Shown here: piece by piece, positions 56,013-64,000 of the stretch
Numbering within the stretch: the first letter of the stretch is position 1
How the letters are laid out: every line of letters starts with the position of its first letter
Source of the DNA: Sphingobacterium sp. UGAL515B_05
GTDB taxonomy: Bacteria; Bacteroidota; Bacteroidia; Sphingobacteriales; Sphingobacteriaceae
Direction of reading: 5' to 3'
NCBI RefSeq assembly: GCF_033097525.1
Contig: NZ_CP109907.1
Location: 3,782,001 to 3,846,000, forward strand
Length of the DNA stretch: 64,000 bases
Notes under the pieces: model-generated
Told to the model about the DNA's origin: nothing
What the model saw: the letters and a program-made list of their open reading frames with translations, nothing else
The model's database searches: none
Translations under genes and position numbers: made by a program

Positions 56013-56699
56013 ATGAATAAAGTAGAACTGTTTGAAAATGAACGCGCAAGTGGCTATGACCAATTTGTTGAGACCTGGATTCCCAATTACCATTATTTTT
56101 TAGATCAGCTGCCTAAGCTCCTCCGAGAAACCGAAAATAAGGATTTATTGGTGGTCGGATGTGGCACAGGAAATGAAATAGAACGTTTTGTTGACACAGC
56201 AGAATCTTGGACTATAACGGGGGTAGATCCGTCGCCTGAGATGATTAGTCAGGCCCTGGAAAAATTTGAAGCGGACGAAAATGTTCATCTTGTCGAAGGT
56301 GTGGTAAGTGATTTGGACGAAGAGAAGCAATATGGTGCTGCGACACTTTTACTTGTATTACACTTTTTAGAAGACAATGGCCAAAAATTGGCTATGCTCC
56401 AAGATATTTCCAAGAGAATGATGTCGCAAGCACCCTTGTTATTATTAGATATTACGGGCAATAAGGAGCAGATTCAACAAAACTTGCAGTTGTTGAGACT
56501 TCTTCTGCCCGATGGGATAGATGAAACACAGGTCGCTCAAAGATTGCGAAGAATCGAGCATGAATTGTTGCATGTCTCGGAAGAACGGTTAGCCGAGCTC
56601 TGTGAAGAAGCCGGATTTGAACCTCCTGTTCGATTCTTTCAATCATCGATTTATATGGGGTGGATAACCCGAAAAAAAGATATTATTTCCTTTTCTTAG
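56013..56699 (+). CDS. Class I SAM-dependent methyltransferase
   Basis: A 228-residue methyltransferase with LLVVGCGTGNEIERF (SAM site), ITGVDPSPEMI and ATLLLVLHFLED. The C-terminal part (HVSEERLAELCEEAGFEPPVRFF split as HVSEERLAELCEEAGF and EPPVRFF) is common in small-molecule methyltransferases. Substrate unknown. Its end overlaps the convergent barrel gene by 17 bp. A large palindrome precedes it and may control it. Confidence 0.85.
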   Translation: MNKVELFENERASGYDQFVETWIPNYHYFLDQLPKLLRETENKDLLVVGCGTGNEIERFVDTAESWTITGVDPSPEMISQALEKFEADENVHLVEGVVSDLDEEKQYGAATLLLVLHFLEDNGQKLAMLQDISKRMMSQAPLLLLDITGNKEQIQQNLQLLRLLLPDGIDETQVAQRLRRIEHELLHVSEERLAELCEEAGFEPPVRFFQSSIYMGWITRKKDIISFS

Positions 56700-57660
56700 C
56701 AAAGGGATTGAAGGAAAGCCCCGCATTAATATAAAACGAAGGATCGGGGCTTGCTTCCCATACATAATCGCGTTGGGTTTTGTTTTTTTCAAATACGCGT
56801 GCGCGAGGTATGGTTTTTAGTCCTGATTTAAGGGTAGCAATAAAAGATCGGCCCAGGTTATGTTCATAAGTCAGACCCGAATTGATTTCCATCTGACTGA
56901 AGGTATATACTTTTTCAGCGCCCTGAAAGTTATAGAGGTAAAAGATCGTACTATTTAAATCGGAACCTATTGAAACGCGGCCATTCCGCAAGACCTCTTT
57001 TCGAAGATAGGCTCCTTTAGGTAAGATGACATCAAGTATCATCCCATTGGCAAATTGCTGCTTGTAGGCAAAGGTTGGGAAAACCGGAACAATGGCTGCC
57101 GGATCTATAAAGCCGATGAGGCCTACCGCCATTTGAATCTCCCGCGTAGCTTTTAGTACCACAGTAGCAGATAATACCCCATTAATGCGTTCTATTGCTT
57201 TTTCACTCCCATTGGCAGCAACCGTTGCGGTATAAAATGCTACTTTGCCCCATAAACGTGAATAACGGGTAAGATTAAGTGATTCGTAATGATAATGATA
57301 TTGATGGGTTGACTGTATGGTGGATTGTGCGATGGGGTCTAGGCGATTGGAGTTGACAGAAGTGAACTGATAGCCAATGTTGGTACCCAAGTTCCAGGTT
57401 CTGCTCTTTAAAAAATTAATGTTGATACTACCTCCGGCTTGGTACATCGATTCTACTTTTGATTTAGGTAAATCCTGACCTTGGAGTTTTGATGAATAAC
57501 GGTATCCTGTATTGGATTCATAGGTCAAATTGAGTACCCGTGTTATGGGAAATTTGTCGGTAACAACAGCCCTCACTTTTTGCTGTACGCTATCTTTAGT
57601 CTGTGCGATTGAAGTGGATATACGAAACAATAGTACAAACACTAAAAGTATTTTTTGCAT
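56683..57660 (-). CDS. Outer-membrane beta-barrel protein (DUF6268-like)
   Basis: About 325 residues from ATG 57660 (MQKILLVFVLLF signal to IAQTK). The rest is a series of amphipathic strands, with SININFLKSRTWNLGTNIGY and AGLSFNPFAKKRK near the end. It looks like an outer-membrane barrel of the DUF6268 type. An upstream in-frame ATG (57747) gives an unlikely charged leader. Function unknown. It is divergent from the LytS gene, whose predicted control repeats lie in the shared gap. Confidence 0.75.
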   Translation of the reverse strand: MQKILLVFVLLFRISTSIAQTKDSVQQKVRAVVTDKFPITRVLNLTYESNTGYRYSSKLQGQDLPKSKVESMYQAGGSININFLKSRTWNLGTNIGYQFTSVNSNRLDPIAQSTIQSTHQYHYHYESLNLTRYSRLWGKVAFYTATVAANGSEKAIERINGVLSATVVLKATREIQMAVGLIGFIDPAAIVPVFPTFAYKQQFANGMILDVILPKGAYLRKEVLRNGRVSIGSDLNSTIFYLYNFQGAEKVYTFSQMEINSGLTYEHNLGRSFIATLKSGLKTIPRARVFEKNKTQRDYVWEASPDPSFYINAGLSFNPFAKKRK

Positions 57661-57799
57661 AAATGTATGATTAAAATCATGGTAAGGATAGCCGAAAATT
57701 GTAGGTGGGATTTTTTTTTTAGACCAACAGGTCTTGTTTTTATACAAAAGTCCAATTTAGGGGAACAGTGAAAAGGAACGTTAAAAATCATCTCCCAGT

Positions 57800-57866
57800 T
57801 TTGGTATAAAAAAAACAGGTCTTCGTATAAGAGATCGGATTCTTGCCAAGAAAAGCTTTATTTTTG
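57800..57866 (+). promoter_or_regulatory. Predicted LytTR autoregulatory repeats and promoter
   Basis: TTTGGTATAA at 57800-57809 and CTTCGTATAA at 57821-57830 (8 of 10 identical) have a 21-bp period. TATTTTTG, an exact TAnnTTTG box, is at 57859-57866, again 28 bp after the second repeat. No TTG -33 element is spaced correctly. The 15 bases from 57799 (TTTTGGTATAAAAAA) are identical to those at 49498. Confidence 0.7.
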
Positions 57867-57893
57867 TTATTTAGGTTAAAATCATTCTAATGC

Positions 57894-58955
57894 ATGCAAG
57901 ACTTCAATAATAGCATTGTTTTAAGGTATTTTACAGAAAATAAATTCAGGCCACTGCGACATGTGTTTTTTCTGATCGGTTTACTGTTGCTCTTTGCAAA
58001 TGCAAATTCGAGTTCTCATTTTCAAGGGAGTTATCGGTTTTATTTTTCTATTATCCTATGGTTTGTATTCGTCTGCATGTTTTACGCCAATATGTATGTA
58101 CTGATCCCAAAGTTTTTCTTTAAGGCCAAATATGAGTTATATGTCTTAGCATTGATACTGCTGGTAACGGCCAGTTTACTGGTAGTCATGTACATTGCAA
58201 ATTACATCTATTCCATTCATATTCCCGCTATAAAAAAACCGGAGTCGGACTCTATGGGGCTAATCGCCGCATTATTTATCTGTATTCCGATTATTCTAAC
58301 CACCACGACATTTAAGCTTTTTAAACGTTGGTTGGAAGACAATAAGCGTATTTCTGAACTGAAAAACCTGGCTTTGACCACAGAGCTTGTTTCCTTAAAA
58401 AATCAGATTCAGCCACATTTTTTATTCAACATGCTGAACAACGTTAAAGCTTTAATTCGAAAAGATCCGAATATGGCTACCGAGGTCATCATGAAGTTAT
58501 CAGATTTTCTAAGATATCAGCTGTATGAAAATAACGATGATAAGACACTTCTCAAGTCCGAAATCAATTTTATAAGCAATTTCCTGAAATTGGAGGAAAT
58601 ACGCCGCGATAACTTAAAAACGCGTATATCTTGCCCAATAGAATTGGAAAAAAAAGGCGTATTTCTGCCGCCGCATCTATTTACGGCCTTTGTTGAAAAC
58701 GCGATTAAACATAGTCTCAGCGCCGGTGATGCTGATACTTTCATCACAATCCATTTTTCTGAGACGGATCAGCAGCTTTGTTTTGAATGTGAAAATTCGA
58801 AAGATCCCGACAACTCATTTGTCCGAAGCAAATATAGCGGACTGGGGTTGGCTAATGCTAAAAGACGACTGGATCTGCTGTATAGAAATGATTATGAACT
58901 GTCGGTGTCAACAACTGAGACATTATATAGCGTTAAACTTACTATTCCCTTATGA
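57894..58955 (+). CDS. LytS/YehU-family sensor histidine kinase
   Basis: A 353-residue kinase. Four membrane helices fill about residues 20-150, followed by the His_kinase domain: the phospho-His in KNQIQPHFLFNMLNN, then an HATPase with FVENAIKHSL and GLGLANAKRRL. Such kinases have no large periplasmic domain and sense through the membrane part. It overlaps the LytTR regulator by four bases (ATGA), so both are made together. Signal unknown. Confidence 0.93.
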   Translation: MQDFNNSIVLRYFTENKFRPLRHVFFLIGLLLLFANANSSSHFQGSYRFYFSIILWFVFVCMFYANMYVLIPKFFFKAKYELYVLALILLVTASLLVVMYIANYIYSIHIPAIKKPESDSMGLIAALFICIPIILTTTTFKLFKRWLEDNKRISELKNLALTTELVSLKNQIQPHFLFNMLNNVKALIRKDPNMATEVIMKLSDFLRYQLYENNDDKTLLKSEINFISNFLKLEEIRRDNLKTRISCPIELEKKGVFLPPHLFTAFVENAIKHSLSAGDADTFITIHFSETDQQLCFECENSKDPDNSFVRSKYSGLGLANAKRRLDLLYRNDYELSVSTTETLYSVKLTIPL

Positions 58956-59665
58956 ATTGCATTATTGTAGACGATGAGCCCCTGGCTAGGGAGGAAATGA
59001 AAAATTTAATCGAAGAAATTTCGTCTATTCAGATAGTCGGTACATTTTCCAATGCGATATCGGCATTGGAATGTATTAAGACAAACCCGGTGGACTTACT
59101 TTTTTTGGATATCGAGATGCCGACGGTCAATGGACTCGATTTTGCACAGTCTCTTCCCAACGACAAGCTGGTGATCCTGACCACAGCCTATGCGCAATAT
59201 GCACTGAAAAGTTACGAATTGGATGCAATAGATTATCTGTTGAAGCCGATCAATAAAGACCGCTTAGCTAAAGCGATCGATAAAGCAATGGCCTATAAAA
59301 ATTTACTGGCGTTAAAAGAAAACCAAAGTACGGTTGAGAAGGCCAGTGAGGATGCACTTTTTATTAAATCGGATAGGAAATACTATAAAATTGCATTTAC
59401 TGATATTCGCTTTATAGAAGCACTCAAAGATTATGTGGTTATCTATACCCGGAACAATAAACTGATTACTGCAATGAATTTGAAGACAATTCACCAGAAA
59501 CTTCCGGTGAGCCTGTTTGCGCGTACCAGCAAATCCTATCTGATTAATTTATCGTTTATTGATTCTTTTGATAACCATACTATTTACATCGATAAGTTTG
59601 AAATCCCTATTGGTGAGATCTATCGAGAATCTTTCTTTAAACAATATACAGGAGGACTCCTCTGA
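58952..59665 (+). CDS. LytTR-family response regulator
   Basis: A 237-residue regulator: receiver (IIVDDEPLAREEM; phospho-Asp in LLFLDIEMP; Lys in YLLKP) and a C-terminal LytTR DNA-binding domain (about 135-235; FIKSDRKYYKIAFTDIRFIEA split as FIKSDRKYYKI and TDIRFIEALKDYV; FARTSKSYLINL). LytTR proteins bind two direct repeats with about 21-bp period. Such repeats occur before this operon and before 49571, so these are the proposed targets. Confidence 0.93.
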   Translation: MNCIIVDDEPLAREEMKNLIEEISSIQIVGTFSNAISALECIKTNPVDLLFLDIEMPTVNGLDFAQSLPNDKLVILTTAYAQYALKSYELDAIDYLLKPINKDRLAKAIDKAMAYKNLLALKENQSTVEKASEDALFIKSDRKYYKIAFTDIRFIEALKDYVVIYTRNNKLITAMNLKTIHQKLPVSLFARTSKSYLINLSFIDSFDNHTIYIDKFEIPIGEIYRESFFKQYTGGLL

Positions 59666-59678
59666 TCTGATGGCTAAT

Positions 59679-59918
59679 TTAGGCCATCACAAAGCGTTCC
59701 AGGAAATCGACTTGGATACCATAACTACGTAGGAAATTTGTCAGATGGTCGACACAACACTCTTCTGTTTCGAACCGGAAAATAGCATCCTCATCATCAA
59801 GATCAACCGTGGCATCCTGTACTTGTGGAAGATGGGTCTTGACCAATTGCATTAAAAAATTTTTCTTGTCTTTGGTCTTTACAGAACTTTTAAAAATCAT
59901 CACTTGCCTAACTTTCAT
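59679..59918 (-). CDS. Small HMA-fold-like protein without metal motif
   Basis: A 79-residue protein from ATG 59918 (MKVRQVMIFKSSVKTKDKK). Size and pattern (beta-alpha-beta-beta-alpha-beta; TVDLDDEDAIFRFE) match the ferredoxin-like small proteins related to heavy-metal-associated domains that are common in Bacteroidota. No CxxC is in the first loop; the ECC pair lies elsewhere. Function unknown. A 7-bp inverted repeat (TGATGGC / GCCATCA, 59668-59689) covers the convergent end with the LytTR gene. Confidence 0.68.
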   Translation of the reverse strand: MKVRQVMIFKSSVKTKDKKNFLMQLVKTHLPQVQDATVDLDDEDAIFRFETEECCVDHLTNFLRSYGIQVDFLERFVMA

Positions 59919-60079
59919 CGCTACTAATTTATTTGCGTTCAAAATCATTTGATTCCCCGATTACCTGAGGTATCCTTACAAATCTATGTTCCTGGTGACA
60001 CCGGGAAATCGATATTATACGAAAGCATTTAATTTTTATACAAAACAAGATTGAGCAGGCAGTGTACGCATGATGTAGA

Positions 60080-60277
60080 TCAAAAATAAATACCAGCGGC
60101 TTTCAATTCTAAATTTCTACAGAAAGGGGAGGCATCTTTGTGAGGTGTTACAGTTAAGTAGCTTTTAGTTTTCAGCTCCGGCAAAAATACTTTACCCTCA
60201 GCAAAAACCATAGTAGTATCCATATCGAAAAGGTTATGCAGTTTAGAAAAGGAGCCAACGATGAATTTGACACCCAT
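60080..60277 (-). CDS. Possible 65-residue hypothetical protein
   Basis: ATG-started frame beginning MGVKFIVGSFSKLHNLF in a 510-bp stretch (59949-60457) without other genes. Codon use looks ordinary and the frame is not extremely AT-rich, but no promoter or family is seen. It may be a real small protein or chance; the rest of the stretch shows nothing beyond the promoter element at 60422. Confidence 0.3.
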   Translation of the reverse strand: MGVKFIVGSFSKLHNLFDMDTTMVFAEGKVFLPELKTKSYLTVTPHKDASPFCRNLELKAAGIYF

Positions 60278-60421
60278 AAAGAGCGTGTATTGATACGATT
60301 GGATTAGTGTTTTTTACAAGCAACATGTTTGTTTTTAACGCTAATCCATCATTATAATTAATACTAATTCTTGATTAAAATATATAATCTACCTATTTAG
60401 TAGTTTATTGAAAAATATTCC

Positions 60422-60429
60422 TATATTTG
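60422..60429 (+). promoter_or_regulatory. Predicted -7 element before PIG-L gene
   Basis: TATATTTG is an exact TAnnTTTG match, 28 bp before ATG 60458. No well-spaced TTG is found. Confidence 0.4.
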
Positions 60430-60457
60430 AGCCGTAGAAATATTTAGTAGGAAGGAT

Positions 60458-62902
60458 ATGGCATTGGAATATTTAGCACAACAGGCACACGAACAACATT
60501 TAGATCAGGTTTTTTCGCGTAAAGAACAAATGATGGTGCGTGCGTTATGTAGGCTTAAAATGTCCGATCGTGTTTTATATATCGGTGCTCATCCGGACGA
60601 CGAGAACAATAAATTGTTGACCTTTTTGGCTCAGCATCAGTTGGTCGATACGGCCTATCTTTCCGTGACGCGTGGTGAGGGGGGACAGAATTTTATAGGC
60701 ACAGAAAAGGGACTGGATCTGGGTGTACTTCGGGTGCAGGAATCACTTGCAGCCCGTGCAATTGAGGGAACAAAACAGTTTTTTACACGTGCTAAGGATT
60801 TTGGATTTGCTAAATCTGTCGATGAAACGCTGGCACGATGGGATGAAAACGGTGTTCTTGCCGATATGGTCTGGACCATCCGTTATTTTCGCCCTACTGT
60901 AATTGTAACACGTTTTTCACCGGATGTCCCAGACGCACATGGGCATCATCAGGCCTCAGCAATTCTGGCGGCAAAGGCTTTTGATCTGGCCGCTGATCCA
61001 TCAGCTTATATAGAACAGCTATCCGAATTGGGCCCTTGGCAGGCTCGGCAGCTGTTGTGGAATGTGTATCAGGACAGTGGTGTGAAGGATATCGGTGGAG
61101 AAGTAAGGCCTTTGCCAGCGTATTTTTCGCTGGATATTCCAGTGAGACACGGCTATTTGGATTTTCATTATGGTGAGATTGCTGCGGAAAGCCGTAATAG
61201 ACATCGTTCTCAGGCTATGGGAAGTCTGGTTCGGCATCAGCCTAGTACCGAATATTTTGAATTATTAAAAGGTACACCGATCAGTTCGGAGAAACAGCAC
61301 GCTATTTTTAAACAATATACTGCTCAAGATTCTTATTCACTCGTATTTAATCGCTTGGTGGACGACCTCATTGCAAAATGTGAGTCAGATACAGCAGAAC
61401 TTGTCTTGGAGCTTGGAACGATTTTATTTTGGATGAGGATTGTTCCCGATGGCCATGTTATCCATGAAAAACGAGCTGAGGTAGAGCGTCTTCTGCTCGA
61501 CTTTGCTGGTGTATCTTTGGAAGTACAGGCAAGCGAGGCACTGTGGGTGCCGGGGAACGAGGTGAATATGGTTTTGCATGTGCACATTCCAACAGAATCC
61601 AATCTACAGCTGACTGCGGTGAAAGTTCCATTTATCCGTAACGGAGAGCAAATAGAATCTACTTTGCCACCTTCGAAGACGATCCATTTAAATGGTCAGC
61701 TTCTGGATACGATTTTACCTTCTTTTCCAACTTGGCTTAGTGCTGAGGGCGATGCACATAACTATGCGCCGGCGTCGCCTGCTGATGTTGTATTGACACA
61801 ATTTGGAACTGAATTGTCTGTTGATTTGGAACTGCAGTTTGCCGGCTTGCCGATCGCGGTTAAGTTGCCTGTGAAATATGCTGGTAGTCCTGTTACAGTG
61901 GCCCCTCCGGTGACAGCAACTTTTGATTCGGATATCGTGGTGCTCTCCAATGCGACCAGACGTTTAATTGCTTTAGAGCTACAATCTAATGTCTCCGAAT
62001 CCTTATCTATAAAGGTTAAGCTTACGCTACCGGATGGGCTCGATGTATTTCCGAAAGAAATTGAGCTCAATATCGCGGGGAATGCAACCGAGAAGCTTAG
62101 CTTTGAGTTGAGTTCGCCTGCGCAGCAAGAATATATTCAGGAGATCGGCTTTGAGATTGAGACGGCTACAGGGCGGTATCCGTTCACATCCAGAAGTATT
62201 GTTTATCCACATGTTAATCAAGTAACTTACTTTCCCAAAGGCATATTGCGGGTGCTAAATTTACCCGTGAATATTACGGCCCAGAAGGTTGCTTATATTT
62301 CGGGGATGAACGATGAACTAGCAGGTAGCTTACGCCAGCTTGTTGGTCATTTGGAGATTATTCCATTTGAGTCAATTGGGGGAATTGATCTCTCAGGCTT
62401 TGATGCAGTGGTTTTGGGAATACGAATATACAATAGCCATCCCCTAATTGCGGGATTTCATCAGCTTTTTCGTGACTATGTTGAGCAGGGCGGTGTATTG
62501 ATAGGGCAGTATAATACTCCGTATGATTTGCATTTGACGGAGGTTGGAGCTTATCCTTTAGCAGTTTCCCCGGAAAGAATTACAGATACGGAAAGTCAGA
62601 TATCATTTTTGAACCCTTCCCATCGCATATTGAACTACCCTAATGTAATCGGACAGCATGATTTTCAAAATTGGGTGCAGGACCGGGCACTTTTTTTACC
62701 TCAAAAATGGGCTTCGGATTTTGAACCGATACTGCGTGGGCAAAATGGAGATAATCGTACGGAAGATGGGTTATTGCTACTGCACAAAAAAGGAAAAGGT
62801 TATTATATCTATAACAGCCTGTCGCTGTTTAGACAACTGCCAGCAGGAGTAGCAGGGGCGTATCGTCTTTTTGCGAATATGTTATCCTTAGCTTCGCGTT
62901 AG
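60458..62902 (+). CDS. PIG-L/LmbE-family deacetylase, large form without signal peptide
   Basis: An 814-residue protein. The metal and catalytic motif AHPDDE is at about residue 47, with GEGGQNFIG and the HGHHQAS histidine motif completing the PIG-L domain (about 40-260). A long C-terminal region (beta-sandwich, then VLNLPVNITAQKVAYISGMND and GIRIYNSHPLIAG) follows, as in large Bacteroidota relatives. Those relatives usually have a signal peptide; here the N-terminus (MALEYLAQQAHEQHLDQVF) is hydrophilic. It would remove N-acetyl groups from GlcNAc-type sugars. It neighbours a GH20 hexosaminidase that reads toward it. Confidence 0.87.
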   Translation: MALEYLAQQAHEQHLDQVFSRKEQMMVRALCRLKMSDRVLYIGAHPDDENNKLLTFLAQHQLVDTAYLSVTRGEGGQNFIGTEKGLDLGVLRVQESLAARAIEGTKQFFTRAKDFGFAKSVDETLARWDENGVLADMVWTIRYFRPTVIVTRFSPDVPDAHGHHQASAILAAKAFDLAADPSAYIEQLSELGPWQARQLLWNVYQDSGVKDIGGEVRPLPAYFSLDIPVRHGYLDFHYGEIAAESRNRHRSQAMGSLVRHQPSTEYFELLKGTPISSEKQHAIFKQYTAQDSYSLVFNRLVDDLIAKCESDTAELVLELGTILFWMRIVPDGHVIHEKRAEVERLLLDFAGVSLEVQASEALWVPGNEVNMVLHVHIPTESNLQLTAVKVPFIRNGEQIESTLPPSKTIHLNGQLLDTILPSFPTWLSAEGDAHNYAPASPADVVLTQFGTELSVDLELQFAGLPIAVKLPVKYAGSPVTVAPPVTATFDSDIVVLSNATRRLIALELQSNVSESLSIKVKLTLPDGLDVFPKEIELNIAGNATEKLSFELSSPAQQEYIQEIGFEIETATGRYPFTSRSIVYPHVNQVTYFPKGILRVLNLPVNITAQKVAYISGMNDELAGSLRQLVGHLEIIPFESIGGIDLSGFDAVVLGIRIYNSHPLIAGFHQLFRDYVEQGGVLIGQYNTPYDLHLTEVGAYPLAVSPERITDTESQISFLNPSHRILNYPNVIGQHDFQNWVQDRALFLPQKWASDFEPILRGQNGDNRTEDGLLLLHKKGKGYYIYNSLSLFRQLPAGVAGAYRLFANMLSLASR

Positions 62903-62920
62903 ACCAGAATCTTGTGGGGT

Positions 62921-62956
62921 AAAAAAATCCCCAGTGAGCATTGACTGCACTGGGGA
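62921..62956 (-). terminator. Terminator of the GH20 gene
   Basis: Read on the minus strand, TCCCCAGTG and CACTGGGGA form a 9-bp stem with an 11-base loop, followed by a T7 run. Confidence 0.88.
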
Positions 62957-62987
62957 GGGTATCACTGCTATTTTATGTCGATTTTTT

Positions 62988-64000
62988 TTAATCCTTTTTA
63001 TGGAAAAAAGACGCTTTGGGAATATCGATCACTTTTGAATCATTGACATTGTATTGAAGTTTTAAGGTGAAACCTCCGCCAGCTTCAAGGAAATCTACAG
63101 CAATTGGGTGGTAGCCTGCTTCTAACGCAATCTGTCCACTTTTCATAATTGGTGCATGCTGTCCATCATTATCAACGACAAGCTGATCATGGATCCGCAG
63201 AACACCACCATCATCACAAGTAAAATAGAAATTATAGATTCCTTTTTCTTTGACGTAGAGGTATCCTCTTATTTTTGCACCAAAAGAAGGTATTTTGATG
63301 GTATCGCTTAGCGCTACATTGCTTATCACTTCCTGACGCACTTCGGGACCCGAAATGGCAGAAGTATTGGTAAAAGTTCCATTGAAAAATGTCGCTCTAA
63401 GGCCCGGAGCGACGGTACTTTCATCAACTTTTATACCCTTTTTCCACGTATCATTTTTAAAATCAACCTGATAGAGCTCACTTTTTGCACCCGAAGGTGA
63501 GATTGTCGCAAAACGAATAGGACCTTCTTTTTTAACGACAAGAGAGCCGTTCAGCACTGGGCTTTGCTTTGTTGGAAGACTACCATCGGTGGTATAATGT
63601 ATTGGATTTTGGGGAAGTTCATTCGAGACTTTTAGTGTAGATTGTCCGTCGACAATTACCTGTGTTTCGGCGAAACCGTTGAGGTCTGGCATACGATACC
63701 GTAAACCCATTTTGTTCCAGAGTCCAAAGTGTGCAATTACTCGATTTCTATAGCTATCATACAGGGATTTGTCGGTCCATACGCGTTCCGATAAAGCACT
63801 TAAACGTGGGAGGATCATAAACTCTAACCGCGCAGTGGAGGGGATCATTTCTGTCCAGATATTGGCTTGTGCACCTTGGATCAAATGTGCTTTTTGGCTG
63901 GATATATCCGAAGGGACCACACTCATATTATACACGGCATCTAGGCTGCTGCTATTGGGGAGGTAATCAAAATAAAGCGGATTTGTAGGTGTCATCACGA
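62988..64000 (-). CDS. GH20 beta-N-acetylhexosaminidase, C-terminal part with PA14 domain (5' end outside window)
   Basis: Open to the right edge, so only the C-terminal 337 residues are seen. GAQANIWTEMIPS and the LPRLSALSERVWT segment are the end of a GH20 catalytic barrel. A small C-terminal domain (IHYTTDGSLPTKQSP) and a PA14-like domain (about the last 140 residues; GYLYVKEKGIYNFYFTCDDGG split as GYLYVKEKGIYNF and YFTCDDGG, then EAGGGFTLKLQ) follow. GH20 removes terminal GlcNAc or GalNAc; PA14 often binds sugar. With the PIG-L protein it suggests N-acetylated glycan use. Confidence 0.9.
   Translation of the reverse strand, partial: VMTPTNPLYFDYLPNSSSLDAVYNMSVVPSDISSQKAHLIQGAQANIWTEMIPSTARLEFMILPRLSALSERVWTDKSLYDSYRNRVIAHFGLWNKMGLRYRMPDLNGFAETQVIVDGQSTLKVSNELPQNPIHYTTDGSLPTKQSPVLNGSLVVKKEGPIRFATISPSGAKSELYQVDFKNDTWKKGIKVDESTVAPGLRATFFNGTFTNTSAISGPEVRQEVISNVALSDTIKIPSFGAKIRGYLYVKEKGIYNFYFTCDDGGVLRIHDQLVVDNDGQHAPIMKSGQIALEAGYHPIAVDFLEAGGGFTLKLQYNVNDSKVIDIPKASFFHKKD

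Noticed and set aside
59668..59689. TGATGGC / GCCATCA hairpin as terminator between LytTR and the HMA-like gene
   Set aside because: Only 7 bp and no T run on either strand; noted within the gene entry instead.
1..64000. CRISPR arrays, tRNA or rRNA genes, insertion sequences, prophage
   Set aside because: No regularly spaced repeats, no cloverleaf-like genes, and no transposase, integrase or phage structural genes were seen.

Overview
The window looks like chromosomal DNA of a Bacteroidota species, most likely Sphingobacteriaceae (Sphingobacterium or Pedobacter type). The signs are a hybrid two-component regulator, a SusC/SusD pair driven by an ECF sigma factor and FecR anti-sigma factor, many glycoside hydrolases, little Shine-Dalgarno signal before genes, and several promoters of the Bacteroidota form TTG-N19/20-TAnnTTTG. 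Genus is inferred from protein style; no 16S gene, tRNA, CRISPR array, prophage or insertion sequence was seen.

Region 1 (1-22.7 kb) is a glucuronoarabinoxylan utilisation locus. It holds a hybrid two-component regulator cut by the left edge, a transaldolase-like aldolase, a split transketolase, a CE1-type esterase, GH95, three exported GH43 enzymes (one with CBM6), a sialate-O-acetylesterase-type esterase, a GPH-family sugar transporter, a GH10 xylanase, a GH43 without signal peptide, a GH67 alpha-glucuronidase and a convergent AraC regulator. Together they would debranch and cut xylan, import the products and feed pentoses into the pentose phosphate pathway. A strong terminator at 16.0 kb splits the locus into two transcription units. 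The transporter and GH67 each carry a one-base homopolymer frameshift.

Region 2 (23-37 kb) has a zinc dehydrogenase, a large MscS channel, a histidine kinase that lacks a usable ATG, a PepSY protein / small membrane protein / siderophore receptor operon, a methyltransferase, a PH-like membrane protein, and a four-gene cluster in which two paralogous cysteine-motif membrane proteins flank a YtkA-like lipoprotein and a lipoprotein cytochrome c, followed by an AraC regulator.

Region 3 (37-44.4 kb) is an ECF sigma / FecR / SusC (with STN domain) / SusD locus without enzymes. Region 4 (44.4-50.8 kb) contains small membrane proteins, a two-gene DNA-repair pair (radical SAM TIGR03916 plus TIGR03915) behind a perfect inverted repeat, a stress-type flavin-fold protein, a frameshifted ClbS/DfsB protein, a lone DsbD alpha domain, and an operon of a degenerate HD protein and an outer-membrane barrel.

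Region 5 (51-64 kb) holds a GH116-like enzyme, a COG0523 zinc-type GTPase whose promoter is overlapped by a palindrome, a methyltransferase, an outer-membrane protein, a LytS/LytTR two-component pair, a PIG-L family deacetylase and the end of a GH20 hexosaminidase.

The most novel signal is regulatory. The LytS/LytTR operon and the distant HD/barrel operon share a 21-bp-period direct repeat (TTTGGTATAA type) placed exactly 28 bp before a TAnnTTTG promoter element. This predicts the binding site and one target of the LytTR regulator. Three one-base homopolymer frameshifts (T9, G5, A7) in 64 kb raise the question of assembly error versus real gene switching.
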